64,000 nucleotides of DNA from Brevundimonas sp. MF30-B (GTDB lineage: Bacteria > Pseudomonadota > Alphaproteobacteria > Caulobacterales > Caulobacteraceae). This document shows positions 6,584 through 15,060 of the stretch, piece by piece. Where the stretch lies: the NCBI RefSeq assembly GCF_004683885.1, contig NZ_CP038440.1, positions 1,150,001-1,214,000 of the forward strand. Direction: 5' to 3'. The position numbers and the translations under genes are program-made. The first letter of the stretch is position 1; each line of letters starts with the position of its first letter. The notes beneath the pieces are model-generated. The model did not search any database and was not told the origin of the DNA. It was given only the letters and a program-made list of their open reading frames with translations.

Positions 6584-7456
6584 CTAGAGCGCGCCCATGG
6601 CCAGGAAGGCGCGGGCGGCGGCGAAGTCGCCGGCTTCGAAGCGGACGCGGGCGACGCTGTCGTCGCGGAACAGGAACTCGACCGTGAAGCCCTCGCGCGG
6701 GTCCAGGCGGGACAGGGCCTGGGCCGCCGTCGCCGGGAAGGTCCACAGCTCGCCCTGGCGCTGGTCGCCCAGCAGGAGGCGGTCGGCGGCGGTCGATCCC
6801 GAAGACAGGAAGACCCGGCTCTGGCGCTCGGGCGCCAGGCCCTCGCCCGACAGCCAGGGGCGCGGCGCCAGATCGGGATCGCGCATCACCAGCCGCGCGG
6901 CATAGGGCCGGGGCTTGCCGGCGAAGGACACCACCGCCGCCAGTCGGTCGGCCTGGTCCAGCCCGCCGACGGCGCCGAAGGTCACGGGCGAGGCGCCGAC
7001 GCTGGAGGTCTGGGCCAGCCGCCAGGTCGGGGTGGAATAGGCGCCGCGGTTCGCCGCCCAGGCGGCTCGGTCGCCGGGGAAGGTCATGCGCGCGGTGCGC
7101 CGCCAGCCTTCGAAACCCTGGTTCACCCGGCCCTGAACGACGACCAGATCGGCCGAGCGGCAATCGACGCCCGAAGCCTGGGCGCGGGCGCGGCCGGCGC
7201 GGGCGGCCACCTCGGCCTCGGTCACCCCGGCGCGCAGCGCGGCGCCGCGCGCCTGCCAGGCGGCGGCGGTCAGGGCGGCGGCGACCTCGGGCTGGAACAG
7301 GCCGCAGCGCTGATGCGCGGCCAGGACGAAGCTGCGCTCATAGTATTTGCCCATGGCGTCGCCGCCGGCGAACGCCGGTGCGACCGAACCCATGATCGAC
7401 GCCAGCGCGAGCGCTGTCGCCGGTCCCGCCCTTCTGGCAAGATGACGCATCCCCAT
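6584..7456 (-). CDS. Secreted protein of unknown function (290 aa)
   Basis: Starts MGMRHLARRAGPATALALASIM, with a Sec signal peptide cleaved after PAFA (about residue 30). The mature domain begins with a helical region containing RSFVLAAHQRCGLFQPEVAAAL and VDCRSADLVVVQGRV (two cysteines). It continues with a beta-rich region: FPGDRAAWAANRGAYSTPTWRLAQTS, YAARLVMRDPDLAPRPW, SRVFLSSGST and GFTVEFLFRDDSVARVRF. I recognise no domain. It is divergent from the DUF1491 gene and shares a 56-bp promoter gap with it. Confidence 0.7.
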   Translation of the reverse strand: MGMRHLARRAGPATALALASIMGSVAPAFAGGDAMGKYYERSFVLAAHQRCGLFQPEVAAALTAAAWQARGAALRAGVTEAEVAARAGRARAQASGVDCRSADLVVVQGRVNQGFEGWRRTARMTFPGDRAAWAANRGAYSTPTWRLAQTSSVGASPVTFGAVGGLDQADRLAAVVSFAGKPRPYAARLVMRDPDLAPRPWLSGEGLAPERQSRVFLSSGSTAADRLLLGDQRQGELWTFPATAAQALSRLDPREGFTVEFLFRDDSVARVRFEAGDFAAARAFLAMGAL

Positions 7457-7512
7457 GCCGCAGCCTTAGCGGCGCCAGGGCTTAGGTCCCGTTTCCAAGC
7501 AGGGTTAGCGAT

Positions 7513-7845
7513 TTGCTGATTTCCACCGACGTGTGGGTGGCGGCCCTGATCCGCCGGGCCGAGATCGAGGGCGCCTTCGCCACCGTGGTCAAGCGCGGCG
7601 ACGCGCGCGCCGGCTCGGTGATCGTCAAGGCCTATGACACTGCCAACCGCACCGCCCGGCTCTACACCGAGGCGTTTGGGACCGACGGCGAGCGCCTGTG
7701 GATGCAGCCCGTCTCCAGCGACAGCGAGAGCGAACTGGACGCCTACATCGCCCGCCAGCGCGGCTATGACCCCGACCTGTGGGTGGTCGAGATCGAGGAT
7801 CGCCAGGGCCGCCATTTCATCGTGGAGAAGGTCGCCGCCGGCTAA
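7513..7845 (+). CDS. DUF1491 family protein
   Basis: A 110-residue protein with the DUF1491 pattern: WVAALIRRAEIEGAFATVVKRGDARAGSVIVKAYD, split across two beta strands, then RTARLYTEAFGTDGERLWMQ and a C-terminal DLWVVEIEDRQGRHFIVEKV. The family is almost restricted to alphaproteobacteria and its function is unknown. The start is a TTG at 7513, with AGGG about 8 nt upstream; no ATG fits the family's N-terminus. It is convergent with the HxlR regulator gene. Confidence 0.85.
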   Translation: MLISTDVWVAALIRRAEIEGAFATVVKRGDARAGSVIVKAYDTANRTARLYTEAFGTDGERLWMQPVSSDSESELDAYIARQRGYDPDLWVVEIEDRQGRHFIVEKVAAG

Positions 7846-7855
7846 GGGGCGATTG

Positions 7856-8254
7856 CTAGCGCGCGTCGAAGTCGGCGCGGGCGGTCTCGATCCGGTCGAT
7901 GTTGGCCTCGGCCCAGGTCCAGACGCCGCAGAAGGCCTCGGCCAGCGAGCCGCCCAGGTCGGTCAGCCGATACTCCACCTTGGGCGGGATAACGGGATGC
8001 ACGGTGCGGATCACCAGACCGTCGCGCTCCATGGCCCTGAGCGTCTGGGTCAGCATCTTCTGGCTGATGCCGCCGACCAGATCGCCGACGCGGGTGAAGC
8101 GTTGCTCGCCGTGCTCGGCCAGGACCTCCAGCACCAGCATGGTCCATTTGTCCGCCACCCGGCCGATGACGTCGTTCACCAGCGCCTCGACGCGCGGATC
8201 GGCGGTCTGACCGGTCTCCGGGTGGGCGATTCTGGCGGGCGGAGGGCTCGGCAT
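7856..8254 (-). CDS. HxlR-family transcriptional regulator
   Basis: A 132-residue winged-helix regulator starting at the ATG at 8254; a TTG two codons upstream is an alternative. The HxlR core is clear: VADKWTMLVLEVLAEHGEQRFTRV, then GGISQKMLTQTLRAMERDGLVIRTVHPVIPPKVEYRLTDLGGSL. The usual N-terminal cysteine of redox-sensing HxlR proteins is absent. It is divergent from a short-chain dehydrogenase gene, the common arrangement in which an HxlR protein represses the neighbouring enzyme. A GTAAG/CTTAC inverted repeat lies in the shared promoter. Confidence 0.9.
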   Translation of the reverse strand: MPSPPPARIAHPETGQTADPRVEALVNDVIGRVADKWTMLVLEVLAEHGEQRFTRVGDLVGGISQKMLTQTLRAMERDGLVIRTVHPVIPPKVEYRLTDLGGSLAEAFCGVWTWAEANIDRIETARADFDAR

Positions 8255-8273
8255 GGCCAAATCTTTCGCTGAA

Positions 8274-8304
8274 GTAAGTATAGCCCTTTTCGGTGCCTGC
8301 TTAC
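8274..8304. promoter_or_regulatory. Candidate HxlR operator between the regulator and the SDR
   Basis: GTAAG (8274-8278) and CTTAC (8300-8304) form a spaced inverted repeat inside the 108-bp divergent gap. The spacing would suit a dimeric winged-helix protein. Position and symmetry are seen; binding is inferred. Confidence 0.35.
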
Positions 8305-8362
8305 CGATGGAGAGCGTTTGCCTTATCTAGCCTGTCGTTCACGCACGGCAAGGAGAAAGACC

Positions 8363-9112
8363 ATGGATATCACCCGCTCGACCCTACTGATCACCGGCGG
8401 CGGCACGGGCATCGGCCGAGGCCTGGCCGAAGCCTTTCACGCGCGCGGCGCCAAGGTCATCATCGCCGGCCGCCGTGAAGCGCCGCTGCGCGAGGTCGCC
8501 GAGGCCAACCCCGGCATGGCCTGGGCGACGCTCGACATGGATGATCCCGCCGCGATCCGCGCCTTCGCCGACACCCTCGTGCGGGACCATCCCGGCCTGA
8601 ACGGCGTGATCCACAACGCCGGGATCATGAAGACCGAGGACCTGACCGCCGAGCCATTCGATCTGGCGACGGCCGAGGCGATCATCACCACCAATCTGCT
8701 GGGCCCCATCCGCCTGACCGCCGGCCTGCTGCCGCATCTCAAGGCCCAGCCGGCGGCCACCGTCATGACCGTCACCTCGGGCCTGGCCTTCATCCCGCTG
8801 ACGGCGACGCCGACCTACAACGCCACCAAGGCGGCCCTTCACAGCTGGACGATCTCGCTGCGCGACCAGCTGCGCGACAGCCCTGTCGAGGTGCTGGAGT
8901 TGGCGCCGCCGGGCGTGGCGACCGACCTGATGCCTGGTCACGCCGACAACCCCGCCTCCATGCCCCTGGCCGAATACATCGCCGAGGTGATGAGCCTGAT
9001 CGAAGGCGGCGAAACGCCGCGCGGCGAAATCCTGGTCGAACGGGTCAAGCCCCTGCGCCAGGCCGAAAGCAGCGGCAAGTGGGACCAGGTCTTCGCCATG
9101 CTGAACCGGTGA
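8363..9112 (+). CDS. Short-chain dehydrogenase/reductase (DltE-like)
   Basis: A 249-residue SDR. The ATG at 8363 follows a strong AAGGAGAAAG site. The NAD(P)-binding motif TGGGTGIG is at 11-18, followed by NAG in GVIHNAGIMK and the catalytic Ser139, Tyr152 and Lys156 (PTYNATK). The length, and the typical ending with SWTISLRDQL, PGVATDLM and VERVKPLR, match the DltE/YdfG-like subgroup usually annotated as SDR-family oxidoreductase. The substrate is not predictable. Regulation by the divergent HxlR protein is likely. Confidence 0.9.
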   Translation: MDITRSTLLITGGGTGIGRGLAEAFHARGAKVIIAGRREAPLREVAEANPGMAWATLDMDDPAAIRAFADTLVRDHPGLNGVIHNAGIMKTEDLTAEPFDLATAEAIITTNLLGPIRLTAGLLPHLKAQPAATVMTVTSGLAFIPLTATPTYNATKAALHSWTISLRDQLRDSPVEVLELAPPGVATDLMPGHADNPASMPLAEYIAEVMSLIEGGETPRGEILVERVKPLRQAESSGKWDQVFAMLNR

Positions 9113-9118
9113 GGGGAG

Positions 9119-9143
9119 GGCCGGCGGCGCAACGTCGCCGGCC
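9119..9143 (+). terminator. Candidate terminator after the SDR gene
   Basis: Perfect 8-bp GGCCGGCG/CGCCGGCC stem with a 9-nt loop, starting 6 bp past the stop codon. The following sequence has only scattered Ts. Confidence 0.5.
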
Positions 9144-9415
9144 GCTGTCTTGACTTCTCAGCGATAAGCGCCCATTTGCGCTGCGTCGCACAATTGCGGC
9201 TTCCGGTGCGCTCCAGCGCGTGTGGGTCCTTCGCAAGTCGGACCTGACTGTAGCAGCGGCCGGCTCCTCAAGATTCATTCGTCGTCCGGACACGCGGGGC
9301 GGCGCCCGATCCACCCCGTCGGCTTCTGTTTCAGAGGCTCAATCGGGACTGGCGGTGCGCGGCCCAATGGCGTTGAGCCCGGCTGTGCGCATCGCCGCAT
9401 GCGAAAGAATGCTCC
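9144..9415. other. Intergenic stretch before the DEAD-box helicase gene
   Basis: About 270 bp without a convincing gene. It presumably holds the helicase promoter and a long 5' leader, as is common for cold-responsive RNA helicases. I see no clear -35/-10 pair or stable hairpin. Confidence 0.4.
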
Positions 9416-10885
9416 GTGAGCAACAACACCTTTGAATCCATGGGCCTGAACAAGGCTCTGCTGACCGCGCTGGCCAGCGAGGGCTATGTCACCCCCACCC
9501 CGATCCAGCAGAAGGCCATCCCCGACGTGATGGCCGGCAAGGACCTGCTGGGCATCGCCCAGACGGGCACCGGCAAGACCGCCGCCTTCGCCCTGCCGAT
9601 CCTGCATCGCCTGGCCGAGAACCGCGTCGCGCCCAAGCCGCGCACCACGCGCTGCCTGATCCTGTCGCCGACGCGCGAACTGGCCACCCAGATCGCCGAC
9701 AGCTTCAAGGCCTATGGCCAGCACCTGGGCTTCCGCGTCGCGGTGGTCTTCGGCGGCGTGAAGTACGGCCCGCAGGAACGCGCCATCCAACAGGGCCTCG
9801 ATGTCTTGGTGGCCGCGCCTGGCCGCCTGCTGGACCACCTGCAGCAGAAGACGCTGGACCTGTCGTCGACCGAAATCTTCGTGCTGGACGAGGCCGACCA
9901 GATGCTGGACCTGGGCTTCATCAAGCCCATCCGTCAGATCGTCAGCCGCATCCCGGCCAAGCGCCAGAACCTGTTCTTCTCGGCCACCATGCCGACCGAG
10001 ATCGGCAAGCTGGCGGCTGAACTGCTCAAGGACCCGGTCAAGGTCCAGGTCACGCCCCAGGCCACCACCGTCGAGCGCATCCAGCAGTCGGTCATCTGGG
10101 TCGAACAGGGCCGCAAGCGCGCCCTGCTGACCGAGCTGTTCTCTGATCCCGCCTATACGCGCTGCCTGGTCTTCACCAAGACCAAGCACGGCGCCGACAA
10201 GGTCGCGGCCTATCTGGAAGCCGGCGGGGTCGAAGCGGGCGCCATTCACGGCAACAAGAGCCAGCCTCAGCGTGAACGCGCGCTGGAAGCCTTCAAGACC
10301 GGCAAGCTGCGTGTCCTGGTCGCCACCGACATCGCCGCGCGCGGCATCGACGTGGACAAGGTCACCCATGTGGTGAACTTCGAGCTGCCCTTCGTGCCGG
10401 AAGCCTATGTCCACCGCATCGGCCGCACGGCCCGCGCGGGCAAGGACGGCACCGCCATCAGCTTCGTCGCCGGCGACGAGATGAAGCTGCTGAAGGACAT
10501 CGAGAAGGTCACGCGCCAGAAGATCCCGGCGGTGGACCGCAGGAACGACCGCGCTCTGCAGGCGCTGGACGCGTCCATCATGGCCGCCGGCGTCGGCAAG
10601 AAGGCCAGCATCGATAGCGCGGGCAAGTCCGAGCAGCAGCCGCGCGGCCGCCGCAACCCGCGTCGCGACGGCGTCCGGCCCGAGGGCGGCGGCCAGCCGC
10701 ACCGCCAGCGCAAGCCCGGCGGCCAGCGCGATCGCACGCATCACGCCGACCGTCCTGTTGCGACCTACAACCCCTTGGCCGGCGAGCGCACCACGCCGGC
10801 CCCGGCCAAGCCGGAAGGCGAACTGAAGCGCCGTCCGCGTCGCCGCCGTCCGTCGAACGGCGGCAAGGGCGTCGCCCAGGCCTGA
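9416..10885 (+). CDS. DEAD-box ATP-dependent RNA helicase (RhlE-like)
   Basis: A 489-residue helicase beginning at a GTG. Motifs in order: Q motif TPTPIQQKAI, Walker A AQTGTGKT (48-55), PTRELA, GG, APGRLLD, DEAD (158-161), SAT, then the second RecA domain with CLVFTKTKHGADK, ATDIAARGIDV and HRIGRTARAG. The last 110 residues are a basic, disordered Arg/Gly/Pro/Gln-rich tail, which in this family promotes RNA binding and condensation. The family remodels RNA in ribosome assembly and in mRNA decay with RNase E. It is monocistronic and ended by a strong terminator. Confidence 0.93.
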   Translation: MSNNTFESMGLNKALLTALASEGYVTPTPIQQKAIPDVMAGKDLLGIAQTGTGKTAAFALPILHRLAENRVAPKPRTTRCLILSPTRELATQIADSFKAYGQHLGFRVAVVFGGVKYGPQERAIQQGLDVLVAAPGRLLDHLQQKTLDLSSTEIFVLDEADQMLDLGFIKPIRQIVSRIPAKRQNLFFSATMPTEIGKLAAELLKDPVKVQVTPQATTVERIQQSVIWVEQGRKRALLTELFSDPAYTRCLVFTKTKHGADKVAAYLEAGGVEAGAIHGNKSQPQRERALEAFKTGKLRVLVATDIAARGIDVDKVTHVVNFELPFVPEAYVHRIGRTARAGKDGTAISFVAGDEMKLLKDIEKVTRQKIPAVDRRNDRALQALDASIMAAGVGKKASIDSAGKSEQQPRGRRNPRRDGVRPEGGGQPHRQRKPGGQRDRTHHADRPVATYNPLAGERTTPAPAKPEGELKRRPRRRRPSNGGKGVAQA

Positions 10886-10905
10886 TCGCCAGACGCTGAA
10901 GAAAC

Positions 10906-10938
10906 AAGGCCGCGACGGTTCCCCGTCGCGGCCTTTTT
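10906..10938 (+). terminator. Rho-independent terminator of the helicase gene
   Basis: AAGGCCGCGACGG / CCGTCGCGGCC stem with a 4-nt loop followed by TTTTT. It is the clearest intrinsic terminator in the window. Confidence 0.88.
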
Positions 10939-11013
10939 CACGTCGAAACAGCCCTAATAAGTCTGTGGTCTTTAGGCTGGCGCGTGGCGGCCCGGCGTGC
11001 TTCAAGCCCCGCC

Positions 11014-11892
11014 ATGAGCGACATCGTCACCGATCCCCTGGCCCTCAAGAAGGTCGAGACGCGGGCCTGGTTCGAAGCCTTGCGCGACCGCATCCACGCA
11101 GGCTTCGAGGCGCTGGAGGATCAGGCGCCGGCCGAGCTGTTCCCCGGCGAACCCGGCCGCTTCGTGCGCACCCCCTGGCAGCGGCCCGAGGGCGGCGGCG
11201 GCGTCATGGGCATGATGCATGGGCGGCTGTTCGAAAAGGTGGGCGTGCACGTCTCCACCGTCCACGGGACCTTCCCCGCCGACTACGCGAAGACCGTGCC
11301 CGGCGCGGCCGAGGATCCGCGCTTCTTCGCCACGGGCGTCAGCCTGATCTGCCATCCGGTCAGCCCGCGCGTGCCGGCGGTGCACATGAACACCCGCTTC
11401 ATCGCCACGACCCAGAGCTGGTTCGGCGGCGGCGGTGACCTGACGCCGGTGCTGGACGTCGATCGGCGTGACGACGCGCCCGACACCGTCGACTTCCACT
11501 CCGCCATGAAGGCCGCCTGCGACGCTCACGACCCGACCTGGCACGCCCGCTTCAAGCAATGGTGCGACGAATATTTCTTCCTGCCGCACAGGAACGAGCC
11601 GCGCGGCACCGGCGGCATCTTCTACGACCACCACGACAGCGGCGATTACGACCGCGACTTCGCCTTCACCCGCGACGTCGGCGAGGCCTTCCTGGACGTC
11701 TATTCCCGCATCGTCGCCCGCCGCATGGTCGAGCCCTGGACCGCCGAGGAGCGCGAGGAGCAGCTGGTCCGTCGCGGCCGCTATGTCGAGTTCAACCTGC
11801 TCTACGACCGCGGCACCATGTTCGGCCTGAAGACCGGCGGGAACGTCGACTCGATCCTCAGCTCCATGCCGCCCGTGGTGAAGTGGCCCTAG
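11014..11892 (+). CDS. hemF: Oxygen-dependent coproporphyrinogen III oxidase
   Basis: A 292-residue enzyme that oxidatively decarboxylates coproporphyrinogen III to protoporphyrinogen IX in haem synthesis, in the cytosol. Family blocks: [26 protein letters not shown] in the N-terminal half, [25 protein letters not shown] sequence, the signature [38 protein letters not shown], and the C-terminal [33 protein letters not shown]. Length and ending are normal. The ATG at 11014 is chosen by similarity to the family N-terminus. It is convergent with the glutamine amidotransferase gene. Confidence 0.95.
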   Translation: MSDIVTDPLALKKVETRAWFEALRDRIHAGFEALEDQAPAELFPGEPGRFVRTPWQRPEGGGGVMGMMHGRLFEKVGVHVSTVHGTFPADYAKTVPGAAEDPRFFATGVSLICHPVSPRVPAVHMNTRFIATTQSWFGGGGDLTPVLDVDRRDDAPDTVDFHSAMKAACDAHDPTWHARFKQWCDEYFFLPHRNEPRGTGGIFYDHHDSGDYDRDFAFTRDVGEAFLDVYSRIVARRMVEPWTAEEREEQLVRRGRYVEFNLLYDRGTMFGLKTGGNVDSILSSMPPVVKWP

Positions 11893-11895
11893 GGT

Positions 11896-12588
11896 CTAGG
11901 CTCCCAGGAACTGTCTGATCCATGCGCCCAGCAGGGGGCGGTCGTCGGGCTGGCTCAGGCTCTGGACCGCGTCGTCGACCAGGGCGGGGTCGATGCGGCC
12001 TCGGCGGCCCTCGACCAGGGCGGTCGCATAGGCGGGGTCGAACTCGGGGTGGCACTGGACGCTGATGGCGTCATCGCCCCAGGCCAGGCCGGCGAAGGGC
12101 GTGAAGTCGCTGCGCGCGATCAGCCGCGCGCCCGGGCCGGGATCGACCACCTGATCCTGGTGCGAGACGGGAATGGCCAGGGTAGGCGCCGGGGGCGTCA
12201 TCCAGGCCTCTTGGGACACGACGTCGTAGCGGTGCAGCCCCACGCCCCAACCGCGATCTGACTTTTCGACCCGCCCGCCAAAGGCCTGGGCCATGGCCTG
12301 GTGGCCGAAGCAGACTCCCACCAGCCGCGTGCGACCGCGCGCGTCGCGCAGCCAGTCCATCAAGGGCGCGATCCAGGCGTGATCCTCATAGACGCCGGCC
12401 GCCGACCCGGTGACGATGGCCCCCGCAAAGGCGTCGGGATCCGGCAGTTCTCCGGCCTGAACATCGACGCTGCGCGTCTCAACCTCGGGGCCCAGCAGGG
12501 CGCGGAATTGGGACGGATAGTCCCCGAAGGCGTCGACCAGGGCCTCGGGCGGGCGGCCGGTCTCCAGGATGGCGATGGGCTTGGTCAT
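11896..12588 (-). CDS. Class I glutamine amidotransferase-like protein
   Basis: A 230-residue stand-alone GATase1 domain. The nucleophile elbow is GVCFGHQ (Cys93), and the catalytic His/Glu pair is in QCHPEFD (His180, Glu182). The preceding VSHQDQVVD segment is typical of the GMP synthase-like/YfeJ group. Such proteins are often annotated as a GMP synthase glutamine amidotransferase domain, but no synthetase partner is encoded here and the true substrate is unknown; some relatives hydrolyse gamma-glutamyl amides. It begins directly after the rlmJ stop, so the two are probably co-transcribed. Confidence 0.88.
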   Translation of the reverse strand: MTKPIAILETGRPPEALVDAFGDYPSQFRALLGPEVETRSVDVQAGELPDPDAFAGAIVTGSAAGVYEDHAWIAPLMDWLRDARGRTRLVGVCFGHQAMAQAFGGRVEKSDRGWGVGLHRYDVVSQEAWMTPPAPTLAIPVSHQDQVVDPGPGARLIARSDFTPFAGLAWGDDAISVQCHPEFDPAYATALVEGRRGRIDPALVDDAVQSLSQPDDRPLLGAWIRQFLGA

Positions 12589-13407
12589 CTACAGGCTCCA
12601 GATTTCGGCGCGCGCGCCGGCGTCGCCCAGCTCGGCGGCGACCCAGCTGCAGATCTCGCGCGCCGCGCCCTCGGCGCCCGGCGGCGGGTTCAGCACCGTC
12701 ATGGCGCAGCCGTTCATCTTCATGGGATTGTTCAGCGGCCGCAGCCGAGCCTCGGCCATCAGGGCGGACCGGACGCCCGCGATCTCCAGCCGGCGTACGA
12801 AGCCGTCGAAGGTCTCCATGTCCTTCAGCGGCGTCCAGATGGCGACCACCGCCGTCGGGTCGCGCCGGGCGATCGCCGCCCCCGTCTCGGCCGCACGCAG
12901 ATAGTCGTCGGGGCGTTCGAACGGCGGGTCGATCAGCACCAGAGGCGCCTTGATCTTTCGCGCCTCGGCCTCGGCCAACGCATAGCCGTCGCCCTCGACC
13001 GCGCCCGCCCGGTCGTGCGCCTTCAACGCCTCGACCAGCAGGTCGTGCACCGGCGGGTTCAGTTCGAAACCGACGTAGCGGTCGCCGGGACGCAGGGCGC
13101 GAGCCACCAGCAGCGGCGAACCGGGATAGAAGCGCACCGTCTCCCCCGCATTCAGCGCCGCCACCTCGTCGGCCAGGGACTGGATGGCCGGCGGGCGCTG
13201 GGCGGCCTGCATCAGGCGCAGCACCCCGGCCTCGGCCTCGCGCGATCGCACGGCGTCGCCTGACAGGTCGTATAGGCCGGCGCCGGCGTGGGTGTCGATC
13301 ACCGTGACCGGACCGGCCGCCTGTCTGTCGGCCAACAGCCGCAGCACCAGGGCGTGCTTGACCAGATCGGCGAAGTTTCCGGCGTGGAAGCTGTGGCGAT
13401 AGTTCAT
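12589..13407 (-). CDS. rlmJ: 23S rRNA (adenine2030-N6)-methyltransferase RlmJ
   Basis: A 272-residue SAM-dependent methyltransferase that modifies A2030 of 23S rRNA. The family N-terminus MNYRHSFHAGNFADLVKHALV is intact. The SAM motif is VIDTHAGAGLYDL, and the catalytic DPPF-type motif appears as LVLIDPPFE. FYPGSPLLVARALRPGDRYVGFELNP also matches the family. The stop abuts the start of the downstream amidotransferase gene with no spacer. Confidence 0.93.
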   Translation of the reverse strand: MNYRHSFHAGNFADLVKHALVLRLLADRQAAGPVTVIDTHAGAGLYDLSGDAVRSREAEAGVLRLMQAAQRPPAIQSLADEVAALNAGETVRFYPGSPLLVARALRPGDRYVGFELNPPVHDLLVEALKAHDRAGAVEGDGYALAEAEARKIKAPLVLIDPPFERPDDYLRAAETGAAIARRDPTAVVAIWTPLKDMETFDGFVRRLEIAGVRSALMAEARLRPLNNPMKMNGCAMTVLNPPPGAEGAAREICSWVAAELGDAGARAEIWSL

Positions 13408-13490
13408 CCCCGCTCGTCCCCCGCGCGTCCGTCGCGGTCAAGAGGAACCGCCGGGCCTACGCCGCCGTTGCCGTCACCTGCGAGCGAGAC

Positions 13491-14516
13491 ATGATGATGG
13501 CGGATGGTTCAGCGGGCTTCGCGCCCGACATCGAGGTTCCCGAGGGCCTGACCTGGTGCTCGGACGACCAGCCGGGCATCCGCCGCCGTCGCGCCGGCAA
13601 GGGCTTCAGCTATCGCGACCGCAACGACAAGCCGATCAAGGACGCCAAGGTTCTGGACCGCATCCGCGCCCTGGCCATCCCCCCGGCCTGGGAGGATGTC
13701 TGGATCTGCCCGCGCGCCACGGGTCACATCCAGGCCACCGGCCGCGACGTGAAGGGCCGTAAGCAGTACCGCTATCACGCCGACTGGACCTCGCACGCCT
13801 CGACCAACAAGTTCGACCGCCTGCCCGCCTTCGCCCGCGCCCTGCCGAAACTGCGGGCGCAGGTGGACGCCGATCTGCGCAAGAAGGGGCCGGTGCGCGA
13901 GAAGGTGCTTGCCACCGCCGTGCGGCTGCTGGAGATCACCCTGATCCGGGTCGGCAATGCCCAATACGCCAAGCAAAACCGGTCCTATGGCCTGACCACG
14001 CTGAACAAGCGGCACCTGGAGGTGGACGGCACGGGCCTGACCTTCGCCTTCAAGGGCAAGAGCGGGGTCGAGCACCGCGTCAGCGTGCGCGACCGGCGCC
14101 TGGCCACGGTGGTCAAGGCGATGCGCGAGCTGCCGGGCCAGCATCTGTTCAAATATCGCGACGCCGACGGCGACCTGTGCCCCATCACCTCGGACGACGT
14201 GAACGCCTATATCCGCCAGGCGATGGGCGAGGACTTTTCGGCCAAGGACTTCCGCACCTGGGCCGGCACCGTCTCGGCCGCCCGCGCCCTGCGCGACGTC
14301 GAGGCGCCGACCTCGCCCACGGACGCCAAGCGAAAGATCACCGTCTGCGTCAAGGCGGTGGCGGGCCTGTTGGGCAACACGCCGACCGTATGCCGCTCCA
14401 GCTATGTGCACCCGACGGTGTTCAGCCTGTTCGAGGCCGGCGAACTGGCCGACCACCTGCCCGGCCCCGACGCCAAGAGCTTCGAGACCGCGCTCGTGAA
14501 GGTGCTTAAGGGCTAA
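13491..14516 (+). CDS. DNA topoisomerase IB (poxvirus type)
   Basis: A 341-residue type IB topoisomerase that relaxes supercoils through a 3'-phosphotyrosyl intermediate. The N-terminal domain has GKGFSYRDRNDKPIKD, IPPAWEDVWICPRATGHIQATGRD and GRKQYRYHADW. The catalytic domain has ITLIRVGNAQYAKQNRSYGLTTL, KGKSGVEH, KDFRTWAGTV and the nucleophile in CRSSYVHP (about Tyr305). The length matches the small bacterial/viral form, scattered among proteobacteria. It ends 4 bp inside the convergent fliJ gene. Several start codons (three consecutive Met) are possible. Confidence 0.92.
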   Translation: MMMADGSAGFAPDIEVPEGLTWCSDDQPGIRRRRAGKGFSYRDRNDKPIKDAKVLDRIRALAIPPAWEDVWICPRATGHIQATGRDVKGRKQYRYHADWTSHASTNKFDRLPAFARALPKLRAQVDADLRKKGPVREKVLATAVRLLEITLIRVGNAQYAKQNRSYGLTTLNKRHLEVDGTGLTFAFKGKSGVEHRVSVRDRRLATVVKAMRELPGQHLFKYRDADGDLCPITSDDVNAYIRQAMGEDFSAKDFRTWAGTVSAARALRDVEAPTSPTDAKRKITVCVKAVAGLLGNTPTVCRSSYVHPTVFSLFEAGELADHLPGPDAKSFETALVKVLKG

Positions 14517-14923
14517 AGGACCCGGCGGCGCAGGGCCATTTCGTCGAAGACGGCGGTTTCGCGCTTCTGCTGAGCTATCAGCGTGTTCAGCCGCGTCGTT
14601 TCCGCGACGTGCTCGAACTTCTTCAGTTCCTCGAAGGCGGCGGTGAGGGCGTCGCGGGCGCCGTCTTCCTCGGCGGAGACGACGGCTACCTCGGTCTCCG
14701 CGTCCGAGCGGCGGGTCTTCCAGCCCGACAGATAGGCGTTCAGCATCATGGCGGCGGTCGGGTCGGCGGCGGCGCGGTCGCGCTCGCCCTCGGCCTCGGC
14801 GTCCAGAACGGCGACGCGCATCTCGGCCTCGGCCTTGCGCAGATTCACCTCGGCCAGGCGCTTCTGCAGCGTCTCGACCTCATAGCTGGAGATGCGGATC
14901 AGGGATTGGGCCCAGGCGGTCAT
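14513..14923 (-). CDS. fliJ: Flagellar export protein FliJ
   Basis: A 136-residue, almost wholly alpha-helical coiled-coil protein: SLIRISSYEVETLQKRLAEVNLRKAEAEMRV near the N-terminus, and FEELKKFEHVAETTRLNTLIAQQKRETAVFDEMALRR at the end. FliJ is the central stalk of the flagellar type III export ATPase, acting with FliI. It lies downstream of fliI on the same strand, the standard order. A heptamer-repeat element separates it from fliI, which is unusual because fliI and fliJ are normally tightly spaced. Confidence 0.9.
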   Translation of the reverse strand: MTAWAQSLIRISSYEVETLQKRLAEVNLRKAEAEMRVAVLDAEAEGERDRAAADPTAAMMLNAYLSGWKTRRSDAETEVAVVSAEEDGARDALTAAFEELKKFEHVAETTRLNTLIAQQKRETAVFDEMALRRRVL

Positions 14924-14935
14924 GGCGTAACCCTT

Positions 14936-15060
14936 GAGTGGCGAGTGGCGAGTGGCGAGTGGCGAGTGGCGAGTGGGGTAGTGTGTAGTGGCTAGAGGTT
15001 AGTGATTGGTGAGGGTGGCGAGAGGACGGGCAAGCTAATCACTCGTCACACGTCACTCGT
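14936..15060. repeat. Heptamer inverted-repeat element, copy 1 (fliI-fliJ gap)
   Basis: The left arm is five perfect tandem GAGTGGC heptamers plus a partial unit (14936-14976). After about 60 bp of related degenerate sequence, the right arm carries the complement (CACTCGTCACACGTCACTCG, 15041-15060). The right arm overlaps the fliI stop codon and supplies its last codons. Related elements lie at 32249 and 33346. Confidence 0.8.

Noticed and set aside
9220..9435. Short plus-strand ORF ahead of the DEAD-box helicase
   Set aside because: No ribosome-binding site, low-complexity translation, and overlap with the helicase start.
14936..14976. Tandem GAGTGGC heptamers as a CRISPR array
   Set aside because: Units are contiguous without spacers, are only 7 bp, and face a complementary arm, which fits an inverted-repeat element rather than CRISPR.
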